Shown: positions 26,204 through 35,320, numbered from the stretch's first letter. The stretch: 64,000 nucleotides of DNA from Mucilaginibacter flavidus (GCF_024055575.1 NZ_JAMXOE010000002.1:248001-312000); one strand, 5' to 3'. Translations and numbers: made by a program. Notes: generated by a model not told the origin, from the letters alone.

Positions 26204-28141
26204 ATGAAGAAATATTTACTTATTCTATTTTTTACTCCATTTCTAACTTTTGGTCAAAACCACACAGCCGACAGCCTTAAAAAAGCATTAGCAGTTGCAA
26301 AAACAGATACTTCAAAAGCTATAATATATTACCAGCTGGCTATGGAGCTGCAAGGCATGGACCCGTCGGCATCGCAAAAAATGATTGACCAGGCGCTTGC
26401 CATATCGCAAAAGGCAAACTATTACAAAGGCCTTGCTGATATCTATTATTTTAAAGTGGCACAAAGCTCATACATCGGTGATTTTGACGCCATGAAAGAT
26501 AATGCCGAAAAATGCCTGGCCATATCGAAAAAATACAACTTCCCGGTAAACCTTGCATCAGCCTACAATGGCCTTGGCATTTATTATTGGCAAACCGGCA
26601 ATTATGCCGAAGCTATAAAAAACCATTTAGCAGCCCTTGAAATACGCGAAAAACTGAAGGATGAAGAAGGGATTGCCAAATCGCTGGGAAATTTGGGATT
26701 GGTTTATTTAGATAACGAAAAGTTAAAGGAAGCCGAAAGCTATTCGTTGCGCGCGCTAGCGCTTGGCAAAAAATTAAATAATACTACGGTTGTAATTAAC
26801 TGCTTGCATAACCTTGCCAATTTATTCAGCGGCAAAAAGGAATATGAAAAGGCGTTGAAGTATGATGAGGAGGCACTGCCCGTTTGTATAAAAGAGGATA
26901 ATAAAAGGGGGCTATCGCAAATATATTCAAGCATGGCACATTGTTACGAGGCCTTGCAACAATATGATAAGGCGCTAAAATATCAATATGAAGTATTAAC
27001 GCTTGATAATTTCTTTGGTGATAAAAAGCAGGTGAGCGACACTTACGCAAACCTGGGCGAGCTATATAAAGATAAGGGCGACTATGCCCAAGCCATAAGC
27101 TGGTTAAAAAAGTCGCTTCCGCTTACTGTTGAGACAAAATATAAACAGGGTGAGAAAAATGCTTGGATGCTGTTAAGCCAGGTGTACGAAAAAAATGGCA
27201 ATTACAAAGAAGCTTTGGCAGCCGATAAAAAGTATCTGTTGCTAACACAGCAATTAATAAACGAGGGTAATGATAAGCAGATTGCCCAAATGCAAACCCG
27301 TTACGAAACCGTAAAAAAAGAACAGAAGATAAACATACTTAATAAGGAAAATACTATCCAGAAGTTGTCCATTGGCAGCCGGAATAAAACTATTGGCATA
27401 ATAGCAGGTCTGTTCCTGCTATCGGGAATTGTTACTGCGTTGTTTTTCAACCGTCATAAACTAAAACAAAAAGCCGAGCAACAAGCCATGATGCTGAAAC
27501 AACAGGATACGTTAACCAAAGCCATTGTTGACGCTGAAGAAAACGAACGTAAACGCATCGCGAGCGATTTGCACGATGGCGTTGGGCAATTATTTTCGGC
27601 AGTTAAAATGAACCTGAGCGGTTTATTCGACAGGATCACCATAGCAAGGGAAGAAGACAGGTTTTTAGCAGAAAACACGCTTGCACTGGTTGATGAAAGC
27701 TGTAAAGAAGTGCGCACCATATCGCACCAGATGATGCCCAATATGCTGTTGCGGTCGGGCATTGCATCCGATTTAAAAAGCTTTATCGAAAAAATTGACT
27801 CCGACACCTTAAAGGTAACCCTTGAGGCAACGGGGTTTAAAAACAAACTGGAAAGCAATGTGGAGACGATGCTTTATCGCATTATACAGGAAAGCATTAA
27901 CAATGTAATTAAGCATGCAAAAGCAACCCGGCTCGACCTTGTACTAACCAGGGATGCAAAAGGGATTACCGCAAAAATCACCGACAATGGTATCGGCTTT
28001 AATGTTAATGAAAGGGAAAACTTCGATGGTATTGGGCTAAAAAACATTGCAACCCGGATTGAGTACCTGAAAGGCACTATTAAATACGTATCCGACCCGG
28101 GAGCCGGAACAACCGTTTTGATAGAAGTACCCGTGCTATAA
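26204..28141 (+). CDS. TPR sensor histidine kinase B (paralogue of the preceding gene)
   Basis: Same architecture as kinase A: signal peptide (MKKYLLILFFTPFLTFGQ), TPR repeats with clear Y..A....L.I spacing to about residue 365, coiled segment, membrane helix, HisKA_3 with His457 in IASDLHDGVGQ and HATPase_c. From about residue 443 to 580 the protein differs from kinase A at only a couple of positions, yet the DNA has many synonymous changes. This implies an old duplication under purifying selection on the core, with divergence of the sensor. Confidence 0.92.
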   Translation: MKKYLLILFFTPFLTFGQNHTADSLKKALAVAKTDTSKAIIYYQLAMELQGMDPSASQKMIDQALAISQKANYYKGLADIYYFKVAQSSYIGDFDAMKDNAEKCLAISKKYNFPVNLASAYNGLGIYYWQTGNYAEAIKNHLAALEIREKLKDEEGIAKSLGNLGLVYLDNEKLKEAESYSLRALALGKKLNNTTVVINCLHNLANLFSGKKEYEKALKYDEEALPVCIKEDNKRGLSQIYSSMAHCYEALQQYDKALKYQYEVLTLDNFFGDKKQVSDTYANLGELYKDKGDYAQAISWLKKSLPLTVETKYKQGEKNAWMLLSQVYEKNGNYKEALAADKKYLLLTQQLINEGNDKQIAQMQTRYETVKKEQKINILNKENTIQKLSIGSRNKTIGIIAGLFLLSGIVTALFFNRHKLKQKAEQQAMMLKQQDTLTKAIVDAEENERKRIASDLHDGVGQLFSAVKMNLSGLFDRITIAREEDRFLAENTLALVDESCKEVRTISHQMMPNMLLRSGIASDLKSFIEKIDSDTLKVTLEATGFKNKLESNVETMLYRIIQESINNVIKHAKATRLDLVLTRDAKGITAKITDNGIGFNVNERENFDGIGLKNIATRIEYLKGTIKYVSDPGAGTTVLIEVPVL

Positions 28142-28228
28142 CCTGTAACAAAATTCGATTACGCACGTCAAATAATAAAAGCGATTGATTATATTAGATT
28201 AAGCTTTTTGCATTCACATTTTTAGCTT

Positions 28229-28435
28229 ATGATTATGCGGTACTTTTTATGTTTTTTATGCCCGCCGTTAGCTATACTAACTACAGGTAAAATAGGCGCT
28301 TTCATATTAAATATCTTGCTCACCTTGTTTTTTTGGGTGCCGGGGATAATACACGCGGTACTGGTTACCAGTAAATATTATGATGATAAGCGTCACCGCC
28401 AGTTAATGCGGCAGGTACGTAGAGGATATTATTAA
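28229..28435 (+). CDS. YqaE/Pmp3-family small membrane protein
   Basis: A 68-aa protein with two hydrophobic segments and the family signature CPPLAILTTGKIGAFILNILLTL...PGIIHA. Pmp3 proteins influence membrane potential and salt tolerance in yeast and plants; bacterial roles are poorly known. It sits between sensor kinases on the same strand, 87 bases from kinase B. The C-terminus is basic (KRHRQLMRQVRR). Confidence 0.85.
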   Translation: MIMRYFLCFLCPPLAILTTGKIGAFILNILLTLFFWVPGIIHAVLVTSKYYDDKRHRQLMRQVRRGYY

Positions 28436-28550
28436 AATAAATTCCAAAACGTTTATTATCGGTAACAAATTAGGTGATGTGTTGGCATATTCACCTATAA
28501 ATGCCTAATTTCACCCCTGATTTAAACATTGCCTAATCCAATAGTTTGAT

Positions 28551-29852
28551 ATGCTATTTAAAAAGCTTTTAACCCGATGTATTTGCATCCTGTTGCTAAA
28601 CGTATTATGTTTTGCCGGGTCTACCAAGCCGGTTAAAAAAAGCTTTATTAAAAACTACGGTTTACCTGCGGCCGTTGAAAAACCGGCCGATCAGCCTTCT
28701 CCATACGACAAAGCAATTATTGATGCCAAAAAAAGCTTAAGCCAGGCGCAGAAAAACAACTCACAGCTCGATAAAATACAAGCCCTGGCGATTCTTGCAA
28801 AGAGCTATGCTGCCAAAAATAATTTTAAGCAGGCTTATTACTACCAGGTACAGTTTAAAAACGCCAGCGACAGCGTTTTTAATAATGCTAAAAACAACGA
28901 GGTAAACAGTCTTCGTTTAAAACAGCAGCAGGAAGATAATGCACGGCTGGTAAATGAAATAAAAATCAAGGAGCAGTCAATCTCGTTTAGTAAAAAACTG
29001 TTTTGGATTAGGAATGTACTGGCAACTATTGTCGTAATTTTTGTTGTGGTAATCATCCGCAGTAACCGGCAAAAAACCGGGTTAAACAAAGTGCTGCAAA
29101 AGCAGAATGCCGACATTGCAGCGCAAAAAGCTGAAATAACCAAACAAAAAGAAACGCTGCACCAGTTAAACCATACAAAGGACCAGCTTTTTTCGATCAT
29201 TAGCCACGACCTGCGCAGCCCTTTTGCCGCCATTGCACAGGCAATGGATGATATGAAAACCGGCACCTTATCCGCCGAAGAACAAAAAGAAGTAATGAAC
29301 GCATTTTACCAGCAATTAAGCCTGGTAACCATGATGGTAAATAACCTTTTGGTATGGGCTGGCAGCCAGCAAACAGGCAATAAAACCCAGCTTGCAACCA
29401 TCGATGCCGCCGATATTATTGATGAAATAATTTCCATCTCAAACTTTTTAGCCAAAAATAAACGCATCAGCCTCAACCATAACCATAGTACGGAAAAACC
29501 GGTCCTAGCCGATTCTAACCATTTAAAAATTATCTTCAATAACCTCATCGGTAATGCGATAAAATTCACGCCTCATGGTGGCACTATTGAGATATCGTAT
29601 ACCGATGACGCCGACTACCAGGCCATTCATGTAAAAGATAATGGTATCGGTATTTTGCCTCAAAAAATGGAGAAACTTTTTAAAGTTACTGGTAAAGACA
29701 TATCGGGCTACGGTACTAACAATGAAGCGGGTGCCGGAATAGGCCTTGGGCTGATAAAGCAATTTGTTGATGCCAATAATGGACGGATAGAGGTAAAAAG
29801 CCAGCCGGGTGAAGGGTCGGAATTTATTGTTTACCTGGAAAAAGCTGGTTGA
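28551..29852 (+). CDS. Sensor histidine kinase (HisKA type)
   Basis: A 433-aa kinase: signal-like N-terminus, a short remnant TPR-like region (about 60-105), coiled coil, membrane helix (about 146-165), a second coiled coil rich in Q and K, H-box SIISHDLRSPF with His219, and HATPase_c motifs NLIGNAIKFTPHGG, KDNGIGI and GAGIGLGLIKQF. It is of a different kinase class from the two upstream. Its N-terminal half resembles a shortened version of their sensor region. No response regulator is adjacent, so the partner is unknown. Confidence 0.92.
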   Translation: MLFKKLLTRCICILLLNVLCFAGSTKPVKKSFIKNYGLPAAVEKPADQPSPYDKAIIDAKKSLSQAQKNNSQLDKIQALAILAKSYAAKNNFKQAYYYQVQFKNASDSVFNNAKNNEVNSLRLKQQQEDNARLVNEIKIKEQSISFSKKLFWIRNVLATIVVIFVVVIIRSNRQKTGLNKVLQKQNADIAAQKAEITKQKETLHQLNHTKDQLFSIISHDLRSPFAAIAQAMDDMKTGTLSAEEQKEVMNAFYQQLSLVTMMVNNLLVWAGSQQTGNKTQLATIDAADIIDEIISISNFLAKNKRISLNHNHSTEKPVLADSNHLKIIFNNLIGNAIKFTPHGGTIEISYTDDADYQAIHVKDNGIGILPQKMEKLFKVTGKDISGYGTNNEAGAGIGLGLIKQFVDANNGRIEVKSQPGEGSEFIVYLEKAG

Positions 29853-29856
29853 GAAA

Positions 29857-29957
29857 TTTCGGATGTTCGATTTTTCGCTGTTTGTTTTTAGCTGGCTCAA
29901 GAGGGCTAATGCCGTTTCGGATTTTTTGAATGCGGAATTCGGATTGCCGATTGGGAA
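29857..29957. repeat. Heptad words TTTCGGA/ATTCGGA after the kinase gene
   Basis: TTTCGGA, TGTTCGA at 29857-29870, then TTTCGGA at 29915 and ATGCGGA, ATTCGGA, TTGCCGA, TTGGGAA at 29930-29957. Same word family as 31885-31912 and, inverted, 52740-52774. Confidence 0.6.
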
Positions 29958-29994
29958 TGTAAAAATAGCTGATAAATAAAATACACTGATATTT

Positions 29995-30357
29995 ATGCAA
30001 CAGTCAAATATCCTTTTCCAAACCGTAAAATGGGACGAAATTGACAAGACAATCCATCCCGGCACCACCGGCACTGCATGGTGGCAAACGCTGCAGTTTG
30101 ATGGTTTACGGATTCGCGTGGTTGAATATAGCCCGGGCTACCTGGCCGACCACTGGTGCCAAAAAGGACATATAGTATACTGCCTTGAAGGCGATTCCAC
30201 AGTTGAACTTGAAACCGGCGAAACTTATAAACTTAACGCAGGCATGAGCTATATCGTTTCCGACAATTTAAGCTCGCACCGCTCTGTAACAGAAAATGGG
30301 GTGAAGCTATTAATTGTTGATGGGGAATTCCTTAAACACGATTTAAACACGATTTAG
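29995..30357 (+). CDS. DHCW-motif cupin-fold protein
   Basis: A 120-aa single cupin. The family signature region is RVVEYSPGYLADHWCQKGHI, with DHWC at about residue 58 giving possible metal ligands, followed by LEGDSTVELETGE and a late histidine (SSHRS). Function in the family is unknown. The C-terminal residues KHDLNTI and the stop are encoded by a tandem 11-base repeat (30333-30354), so the native C-terminus may have been shaped by repeat expansion. Confidence 0.88.
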   Translation: MQQSNILFQTVKWDEIDKTIHPGTTGTAWWQTLQFDGLRIRVVEYSPGYLADHWCQKGHIVYCLEGDSTVELETGETYKLNAGMSYIVSDNLSSHRSVTENGVKLLIVDGEFLKHDLNTI

Positions 30358-30453
30358 GAATTTGGCACGATTTAAAGGATCGTTTTTTTCGAGAAACTCA
30401 GGAGTTTACTATTAAGAATCCTGTAAATCCATTGCATTTTTAAATCGTGTTTT
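30333..30453. repeat. Tandem 11-base repeat with an inverted copy downstream
   Basis: AAACACGATTT occurs twice in tandem (30333-30354) at the end of the cupin gene, a related CACGATTTAAAGG follows at about 30368, and an inverted TTTTAAATCGTGTTTT lies near 30438-30453. The arms could form a hairpin ending the cupin transcript. Confidence 0.7.
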
Positions 30454-30480
30454 GAGTATAGAATGTATAATTATCATTAA

Positions 30481-30508
30481 TTGTTATTTTAACACTTGTA
30501 TATCTTTA
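30481..30508 (+). promoter_or_regulatory. Candidate Bacteroidota-type promoter for the oxidoreductase
   Basis: TTG at 30481-30483 and TATCTTTA at 30501-30508 (consensus TAnnTTTG with one mismatch) are spaced by 17 bases, about 38 bases before the preferred ATG at 30546. Spacing is within the range seen in this phylum, but the boxes are short. Confidence 0.35.
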
Positions 30509-30545
30509 AATAATGCTAAATTTATACAACCAATTAATAATACTT

Positions 30546-31877
30546 ATGACCTCCCGCAGAGATTTCCTACAAAAATCTGCCATCGTAGCCGGTGGCAGCC
30601 TATTAGCATCCGCCTTAAACAATCGGGCTTTTGCAATTTTTAAACCAGGGCTTGCCCCAAGCGACCAGCTAAATATCGGTGCCATTGGCATTAATGGCAT
30701 GGGCTGGGCCGACGTTACTGCCGCCTTGAAAATCCCTGGCGTGAACCTCGTTGCCGTTTGCGATGTGGATAAAAATGTGATGGATAAACGCCTGGCAGAT
30801 TTGGCAAAAACAGGGCGTGACATTTCGAAAATAAGGAAGTTTGATGATTACCGGCAACTACTCGACCAAAAAGATATTGATGCCGTTGTTATAGGTACGC
30901 CCGACCACTGGCATGCACTGATTATGATGCATGCCGTTGAGGCCGGCAAAGATGTTTATGTAGAAAAACCGGTTGGTAACTCAATAGGCGAGTGCCAGGC
31001 CATGGTGGCCGCACAACAACGATACAACAAAGTGGTGCAGGCCGGTCAGTGGCAGCGCAGCCAGCAGCACTTTAAGGATGCGGTTGATTTTGTGCAGGGA
31101 GGGCAACTCGGTAATATACGAACAGTAAAAGTTTGGTGCTACCAGGGCTGGATGAAACCCGGTGCAATAGTTCCGGATAGCGCACCACCCGCAGGTGTTA
31201 ACTACGCCGGCTGGCTTGGCCCCGCTAAAACGGTGCCGTTTAATGCAAGTCGTTTTCACTTTAACTTCCGCTGGTTTTGGGATTATGCCGGCGGTTTAAT
31301 GACCGACTGGGGTGTGCATTTGCTTGATTATGGTTTACTGGGAATGAAATCCCCCATACCAAAATCAGTTTCGGCATTAGGTGGCAGGTTTGCTTATCCC
31401 GAACTGTCAGAAGAAACGCCAGATACACTTACGACGCTTTACGAGTTTGAGGGCTTTAATATGGTGTGGGATTCGGCAATGGGGATTGACAATGGCTCGT
31501 ACAATCGCGACCATGGTATCGCTTATATCGGTAATAACGGTACGCTTATTTTAAACCGTAACGGCTGGGAAGTAATTGAAGAGCGCCAGAGCGGGCATAA
31601 AGTGAGCAAGCCGCTTGTTGAAAAATCAGACGATGGGCTGGACAAGCATTGGGAAAACTTTGTGAGCGTGGTAAAATCGCGCAAACTGGATGATTTGCAT
31701 TGCCCTATACAGGCAGGCGCTCATGTGGCCACGGTTGCCCAAATGGGTAACATAGCCTATCGCAGCGGCAAAAAACTGGAGTGGAACAATGATACCCATG
31801 AGTTTACAGACAAAGCCATCAATAAAGAATATTTGATGAAGGAATATCACAACGGGTATAAGTTGCCAAAGGTGTAA
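30546..31877 (+). CDS. Tat-exported Gfo/Idh/MocA-family oxidoreductase
   Basis: NAD(P)-dependent sugar or cyclitol oxidoreductase acting in the periplasm. The ATG at 30546 gives a clean twin-arginine signal MTSRRDFLQKSAIVAGGSLLASA; the upstream in-frame ATG at 30513 only adds a non-conserved tail. Rossmann fold IGAIGINGMGWADV, then the catalytic-type block EKPVGNS and a (beta/alpha) substrate domain with GGLMTDWGVHLLDYGLL. Such Tat-exported members are frequent in Bacteroidota and often act in glycoside catabolism; the substrate is unknown. It converges on the GH9 gene. Confidence 0.9.
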   Translation: MTSRRDFLQKSAIVAGGSLLASALNNRAFAIFKPGLAPSDQLNIGAIGINGMGWADVTAALKIPGVNLVAVCDVDKNVMDKRLADLAKTGRDISKIRKFDDYRQLLDQKDIDAVVIGTPDHWHALIMMHAVEAGKDVYVEKPVGNSIGECQAMVAAQQRYNKVVQAGQWQRSQQHFKDAVDFVQGGQLGNIRTVKVWCYQGWMKPGAIVPDSAPPAGVNYAGWLGPAKTVPFNASRFHFNFRWFWDYAGGLMTDWGVHLLDYGLLGMKSPIPKSVSALGGRFAYPELSEETPDTLTTLYEFEGFNMVWDSAMGIDNGSYNRDHGIAYIGNNGTLILNRNGWEVIEERQSGHKVSKPLVEKSDDGLDKHWENFVSVVKSRKLDDLHCPIQAGAHVATVAQMGNIAYRSGKKLEWNNDTHEFTDKAINKEYLMKEYHNGYKLPKV

Positions 31878-31884
31878 GTTGGTA

Positions 31885-31912
31885 TTTCGGAATTCGGATG
31901 TTCGATTTCGGA
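31885..31912. repeat. Heptad array TTTCGGA/ATTCGGA
   Basis: Four 7-base units in register: TTTCGGA, ATTCGGA, TGTTCGA, TTTCGGA. Starts 7 bases after the oxidoreductase stop codon. Belongs to the word family seen at 29857 and, inverted, at 52740. Confidence 0.7.
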
Positions 31913-31945
31913 TTTATACCCCTCGTCATGCCGAACTTCTGTCCC

Positions 31946-31973
31946 CGCAGGGTCTCTCGCAGAAGACCCTGCG
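31946..31973. terminator. Strong hairpin between convergent oxidoreductase and GH9 genes
   Basis: CGCAGGGTCT at 31946-31955 pairs perfectly with AGACCCTGCG at 31964-31973 across 8 bases. Upstream CGTCATGCCGAA resembles repeats common in these genomes, so it may be a repeat-derived terminator. No T tract follows. Confidence 0.5.
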
Positions 31974-32032
31974 TTGTATAAAGTGTAAACTTTTGTGTTT
32001 GCCGATAAGCTTGGATTAAAATAATCCGAGCA

Positions 32033-33802
32033 TCACTTCCCCTCCGCCATAGCAGTTATCGCCTGCAAAAACCAGGCTGCGTGGGGTATCCATTGTTCCG
32101 TCCAGCGCCATTCGTTGCCATTGTCCTCGGTTTTATAGTCAATACCACTACCGTCGCCGTTTTCCTTTTTTCCGGTTATGCCATTTGATATACCGCCGCG
32201 CTCGGAGCCGTGGCCGAAATTGGAATGCATGTACGGCACATTGTTTTTTCCAAAGCCGTACATGAAACACATGGAATAAGGATTACACCCCAACACCCAC
32301 GATACCTGCTGCGACGCGAAAACCGCCAGCGAGTCCTTTGCAGGTTTATTGTTATTGTAAACCAGCTTACCGCCAACCAGTGCCGCTGTTGCTAATGAGC
32401 CCAGGCGCGCATTCTCGCCTTGCCACCACCAACCGGTTTCGTTATCATGTGGAATAAAGAAGCCAGCTTTAACCGCACCTTTATACAAAAACGACTGCCT
32501 CGCATAGCCAAATGGGTTGCTTACTTTATTGGTTACTGCCAGGTTATAATCAAGCGCTTTTTTGATAGTGTTTAAAGCAGTGGTGCGCATTGCCTCGTCT
32601 TTTTCTTTAGTTAGATAGCGCGATAAGGCAACCACCGGCAAACCGGCATCACTTGCATGCCAGTAAGGGCGATTAGCGTCATTCGCTATAAAATATCCGT
32701 CCGGGCTCATGCGTTTGCTGAGGTTCTGTGCGCGTTTGCGAGCCTCGTCGCGATATAGATTGTCATTTGTTGCAATCCACAGTTCGGTTGCAGCCATTAG
32801 GGCGCTGTAGTCGTCAATGACATTTTCTCTACCATCGTCATCATATTTAATATTGTTAACAAGCAAATGTGCAAAGGCGCGTTTGGCGGCATCAAGATAT
32901 TGCTGCGAGGTGTATTCACCATGTTTTTTCCATTGCGATATACGCGCAAGAGCCGCTATGGCCATACCCCCACCCTCGCGAAATGCCGCCTGGTATTCGT
33001 CGGTTGTTATGCTGTTTGCCCGCAGGCCCACAATACGGCGCGCATTAGGATCCTTGTTAAAATAACTGAAGATGATCATGTAAAAATAATCGTCTTTTGA
33101 CAGCGCCCGCATCATATAATCCGCGCCGTACAAAGCTTCGTTATCCAGTGAATCTTTGATGTTCCATTTTTCCAGCAAACCGGGTATCGCCTCCGAAGCA
33201 CTTTCCATCGACCATACCACCAGCGGCGTTTGCTGTGGCGACATAAAGTTTGCATACGCCAGGTGCGAAAAATACTTGCTTACATCGCCCGAGGCATCGC
33301 ACCAGCCGCCGTGCATGTCAACAGTTTTGTCGCCACCGCCTTGTAGTTTCATATGGCTGTCGGCTTCCAGTTCCTGTGGGGTATTAGCGCGTTGCTTATT
33401 GTAATAATGGATAATGGATGAGATGGTGAGATGGGCCAAAGCATTCTCTTCGATTGTAAAAGGGAAAGACGCAGAAGTTTTCCCTTCGACAGTTGCTGTT
33501 ATCCTGTACTTACCTGTTTTTTGAAATGCTGAAAAATCTGCCTGGTAATAACTTTTTCCTGGTGTCCATTCGTCAATACTTGCAGGGCCACTAAGCACGC
33601 CGGTAAACACTGCTTTGCCGGTAGTTGTGTTTATCAAGTTGAAAATGGTCTTGCGCGCGAGCGGTTTGTCAGTACTAATCACCGCTATTTTGGGTCCTTT
33701 ACTATCAAAACCAATTTGATTGGCGTAGATTGTTGGCTGGGCCATGGCGGTTAACCATAAATTTGAAAGAACAGCAAATAAAAACGCTACAGGAAGTTTC
33801 AT
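32033..33802 (-). CDS. Secreted GH9 endoglucanase-type glycoside hydrolase
   Basis: Probable beta-1,4-glucanase or exo-acting glucosidase. Signal peptide MKLPVAFLFAVLSNLWLTAMAQ, an N-terminal CelD-like Ig domain (about 24-118), then the (alpha/alpha)6 GH9 domain. GGWCDASGDVSKY near residue 165 has the catalytic-base Asp pair, and the acid Glu lies in the C-terminal block NGNEWRWTEQWIPHAAWF. Length 589 aa is typical for Ig-GH9. Export to the periplasm or outside is expected. No Sus transporter lies beside it. Confidence 0.93.
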   Translation of the reverse strand: MKLPVAFLFAVLSNLWLTAMAQPTIYANQIGFDSKGPKIAVISTDKPLARKTIFNLINTTTGKAVFTGVLSGPASIDEWTPGKSYYQADFSAFQKTGKYRITATVEGKTSASFPFTIEENALAHLTISSIIHYYNKQRANTPQELEADSHMKLQGGGDKTVDMHGGWCDASGDVSKYFSHLAYANFMSPQQTPLVVWSMESASEAIPGLLEKWNIKDSLDNEALYGADYMMRALSKDDYFYMIIFSYFNKDPNARRIVGLRANSITTDEYQAAFREGGGMAIAALARISQWKKHGEYTSQQYLDAAKRAFAHLLVNNIKYDDDGRENVIDDYSALMAATELWIATNDNLYRDEARKRAQNLSKRMSPDGYFIANDANRPYWHASDAGLPVVALSRYLTKEKDEAMRTTALNTIKKALDYNLAVTNKVSNPFGYARQSFLYKGAVKAGFFIPHDNETGWWWQGENARLGSLATAALVGGKLVYNNNKPAKDSLAVFASQQVSWVLGCNPYSMCFMYGFGKNNVPYMHSNFGHGSERGGISNGITGKKENGDGSGIDYKTEDNGNEWRWTEQWIPHAAWFLQAITAMAEGK

Positions 33803-33968
33803 TGTTTTATGAATTTATCAGGAAAGATAAGGGCTATTGAGCAAAAAGCTGAACGTTATGGTTCTGGTAGTGGAATTGTAGGGGACGACTGTATCAATAA
33901 AACTGCTTATTTATATAAAACCCTTTCCTCCCTTTTACAGTTATACTTATTCAATAAATCAATTGGTT

Positions 33969-34739
33969 ATGAGATCAATCTGGAAAGGTTCGCTTGGTTT
34001 TGGGCTAGTAAGCATCCCTGTTAAGTTATATTCGGCTGTGCAAACCAGCTCGCTGGACTTGGACATGCTGGACAGCCGCGACCATTCGCGCATACGCTAT
34101 CAGCGCGTAAACGAGCATACGCATAAAGAAGTGCCTTACGATAAAATTGCAAAAGGCTACAAAATTAATGACGACTATGTTATAGTGGAGGACCAGGATT
34201 TTGAAGATGCTGCTCCCGAAAAAAGCAAGGTTATTGAAATTGAAAGCTTTGTTGATATTGACGACGTAAATCCTATGTTTTATGAAACATCGTACTATGC
34301 CGAACCTGAGACTAAAAACAATAAAGCTTATGCGCTTTTAATCCAGGCCCTAAAAAAATCAAAGAAAGCCGGGCTGGCGCGGTTTGTTTTGCGCAGTACT
34401 GAGTCGCTTTGCATTGTGCACCCTGTTGACAATGCATTGGTGGTGACCCGTATCCGTTTCGGCCAGCAAATACGCAGCACCGAAGATTTAAAAGTTGCAG
34501 ATGACGTTACCGTAAGCAAAAAGGAACTGGATATGGGCTTGGCCCTTATTAACCAGTATGCTGAAAAATTTGATGTATCGAAATTTAAGGATGAGTATAC
34601 CGATGAGCTTTTAAAAATCATCCACGCTAAGGCAAAAGGCAAACGCGCCACCGTTAAAAAGCTTACGCCTAAAAAGACAACCGGCGATGACCTGTACGAC
34701 CAATTGATGCAGAGTTTGAGCAGTAAGAAGGGGGCGTAA
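33969..34739 (+). CDS. ku: Ku protein, non-homologous end joining
   Basis: Ring-forming homodimer that binds double-strand break ends and recruits LigD. The ATG at 33969 starts MRSIWKGSLGFGLVSIPVKLY, the classic bacterial Ku N-terminus; the upstream TTG at 33963 is not needed. The core beta-barrel runs to about residue 200, followed by a lysine-rich tail (KAKGKRATVKKLTPKK) of the kind that binds DNA and ligase. Length 256 aa is usual. No ligD is in this window, whereas the two are often adjacent. An R1 repeat follows directly. Confidence 0.95.
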   Translation: MRSIWKGSLGFGLVSIPVKLYSAVQTSSLDLDMLDSRDHSRIRYQRVNEHTHKEVPYDKIAKGYKINDDYVIVEDQDFEDAAPEKSKVIEIESFVDIDDVNPMFYETSYYAEPETKNNKAYALLIQALKKSKKAGLARFVLRSTESLCIVHPVDNALVVTRIRFGQQIRSTEDLKVADDVTVSKKELDMGLALINQYAEKFDVSKFKDEYTDELLKIIHAKAKGKRATVKKLTPKKTTGDDLYDQLMQSLSSKKGA

Positions 34740-34759
34740 AACAACCACAATCACCGTCT

Positions 34760-34906
34760 CGTCATTGCGAGGAACGAAGCAACCTCTACGAAGGATATTC
34801 ATGAACCGAAATGTTTGTATTGACCAAAATGCGGCTGATAGGTCACCACAAGATTTTTACTTCTTGATTAGCAAGCGTAGAGATTGCTTCGTTCCTCGCA
34901 ATGACG
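34760..34906 (+). repeat. MITE-like palindromic element R1, copy 2
   Basis: Same 17-bp perfect inverted ends as copy 1 (34760-34776 and 34890-34906), extended inward by GAAGCAA on the left and TTGCTTC on the right. The interior is in the same orientation as copy 3 and opposite to copy 1, with shared CAACCTCTACG, ATTCATGAACC, GCGGCTGATAGG and CACCACAAG words. Sits just after ku. Confidence 0.88.
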
Positions 34907-34983
34907 AAGGGGGGGGCGGGCGTAACAGCAAATGCCCGGTACACCACCAAGCCTTATTTAAACTTTGTATTTCAATTAATATT

Positions 34984-35139
34984 TTAAACTGCCGTCGGCC
35001 TGCGGATTAGCCCCAACAGGAAGGCAATAATTGCTATTACCAATAATATGTGTATCAGGCTGCCTATTGCGGTAAAAAAGAAACCTATTGCCCAGCCTAT
35101 TATCAATATGACTGCGATAATGTATAGTAATGAATTCAT
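34984..35139 (-). CDS. Lmo0937-family small membrane protein
   Basis: A 51-aa protein, MNSLLYIIAVILIIGWAIGF then FFTAIGSLIH and a second hydrophobic run ending LLGLIRRPTAV. The pattern of two membrane helices with a central GG/GS-LIH motif is the Lmo0937 family, widespread and of unknown role, often induced by stress. Start ATG at 35139, stop TAA at 34984-34986. Confidence 0.85.
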   Translation of the reverse strand: MNSLLYIIAVILIIGWAIGFFFTAIGSLIHILLVIAIIAFLLGLIRRPTAV

Positions 35140-35230
35140 GGTTGTTCTGCTTTAATTTATAATTTCATTGGTAAACAACTATAAAATGCAGAAACGCATG
35201 AAATGTTTTGGGGAACATGTTTTTTTTTGG

Positions 35231-35319
35231 TTGATTAAGTTGATTAAGAGAGTGGTTGATTAAGTTAATTAACAAAAAATAACCTAATCAACTTAACATA
35301 ACTCAATCTAACCCAATCA
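35231..35319. repeat. Inverted arrays of 9-base words (TTGATTAAG)
   Basis: TTGATTAAG twice (35231-35248), a 7-base break, then TTGATTAAG and TTAATTAAC (35256-35273). These face TAATCAACTTAA and CCAATCAACT words (35284-35322) on the other arm. The whole can form an imperfect hairpin next to the M61 stop codon at 35321-35323. TTGATTAAG also recurs near 61818. Confidence 0.65.
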
Positions 35320-35320
35320 A

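Noticed and set aside
24090..28141. Recent tandem duplication or gene conversion of the two kinases
   Set aside because: The conserved cores carry many synonymous differences, so identity is at protein level, not DNA level.
33809..34024. 71-codon frame upstream of ku
   Set aside because: Overlaps the ku start in another frame, low-complexity, no features.
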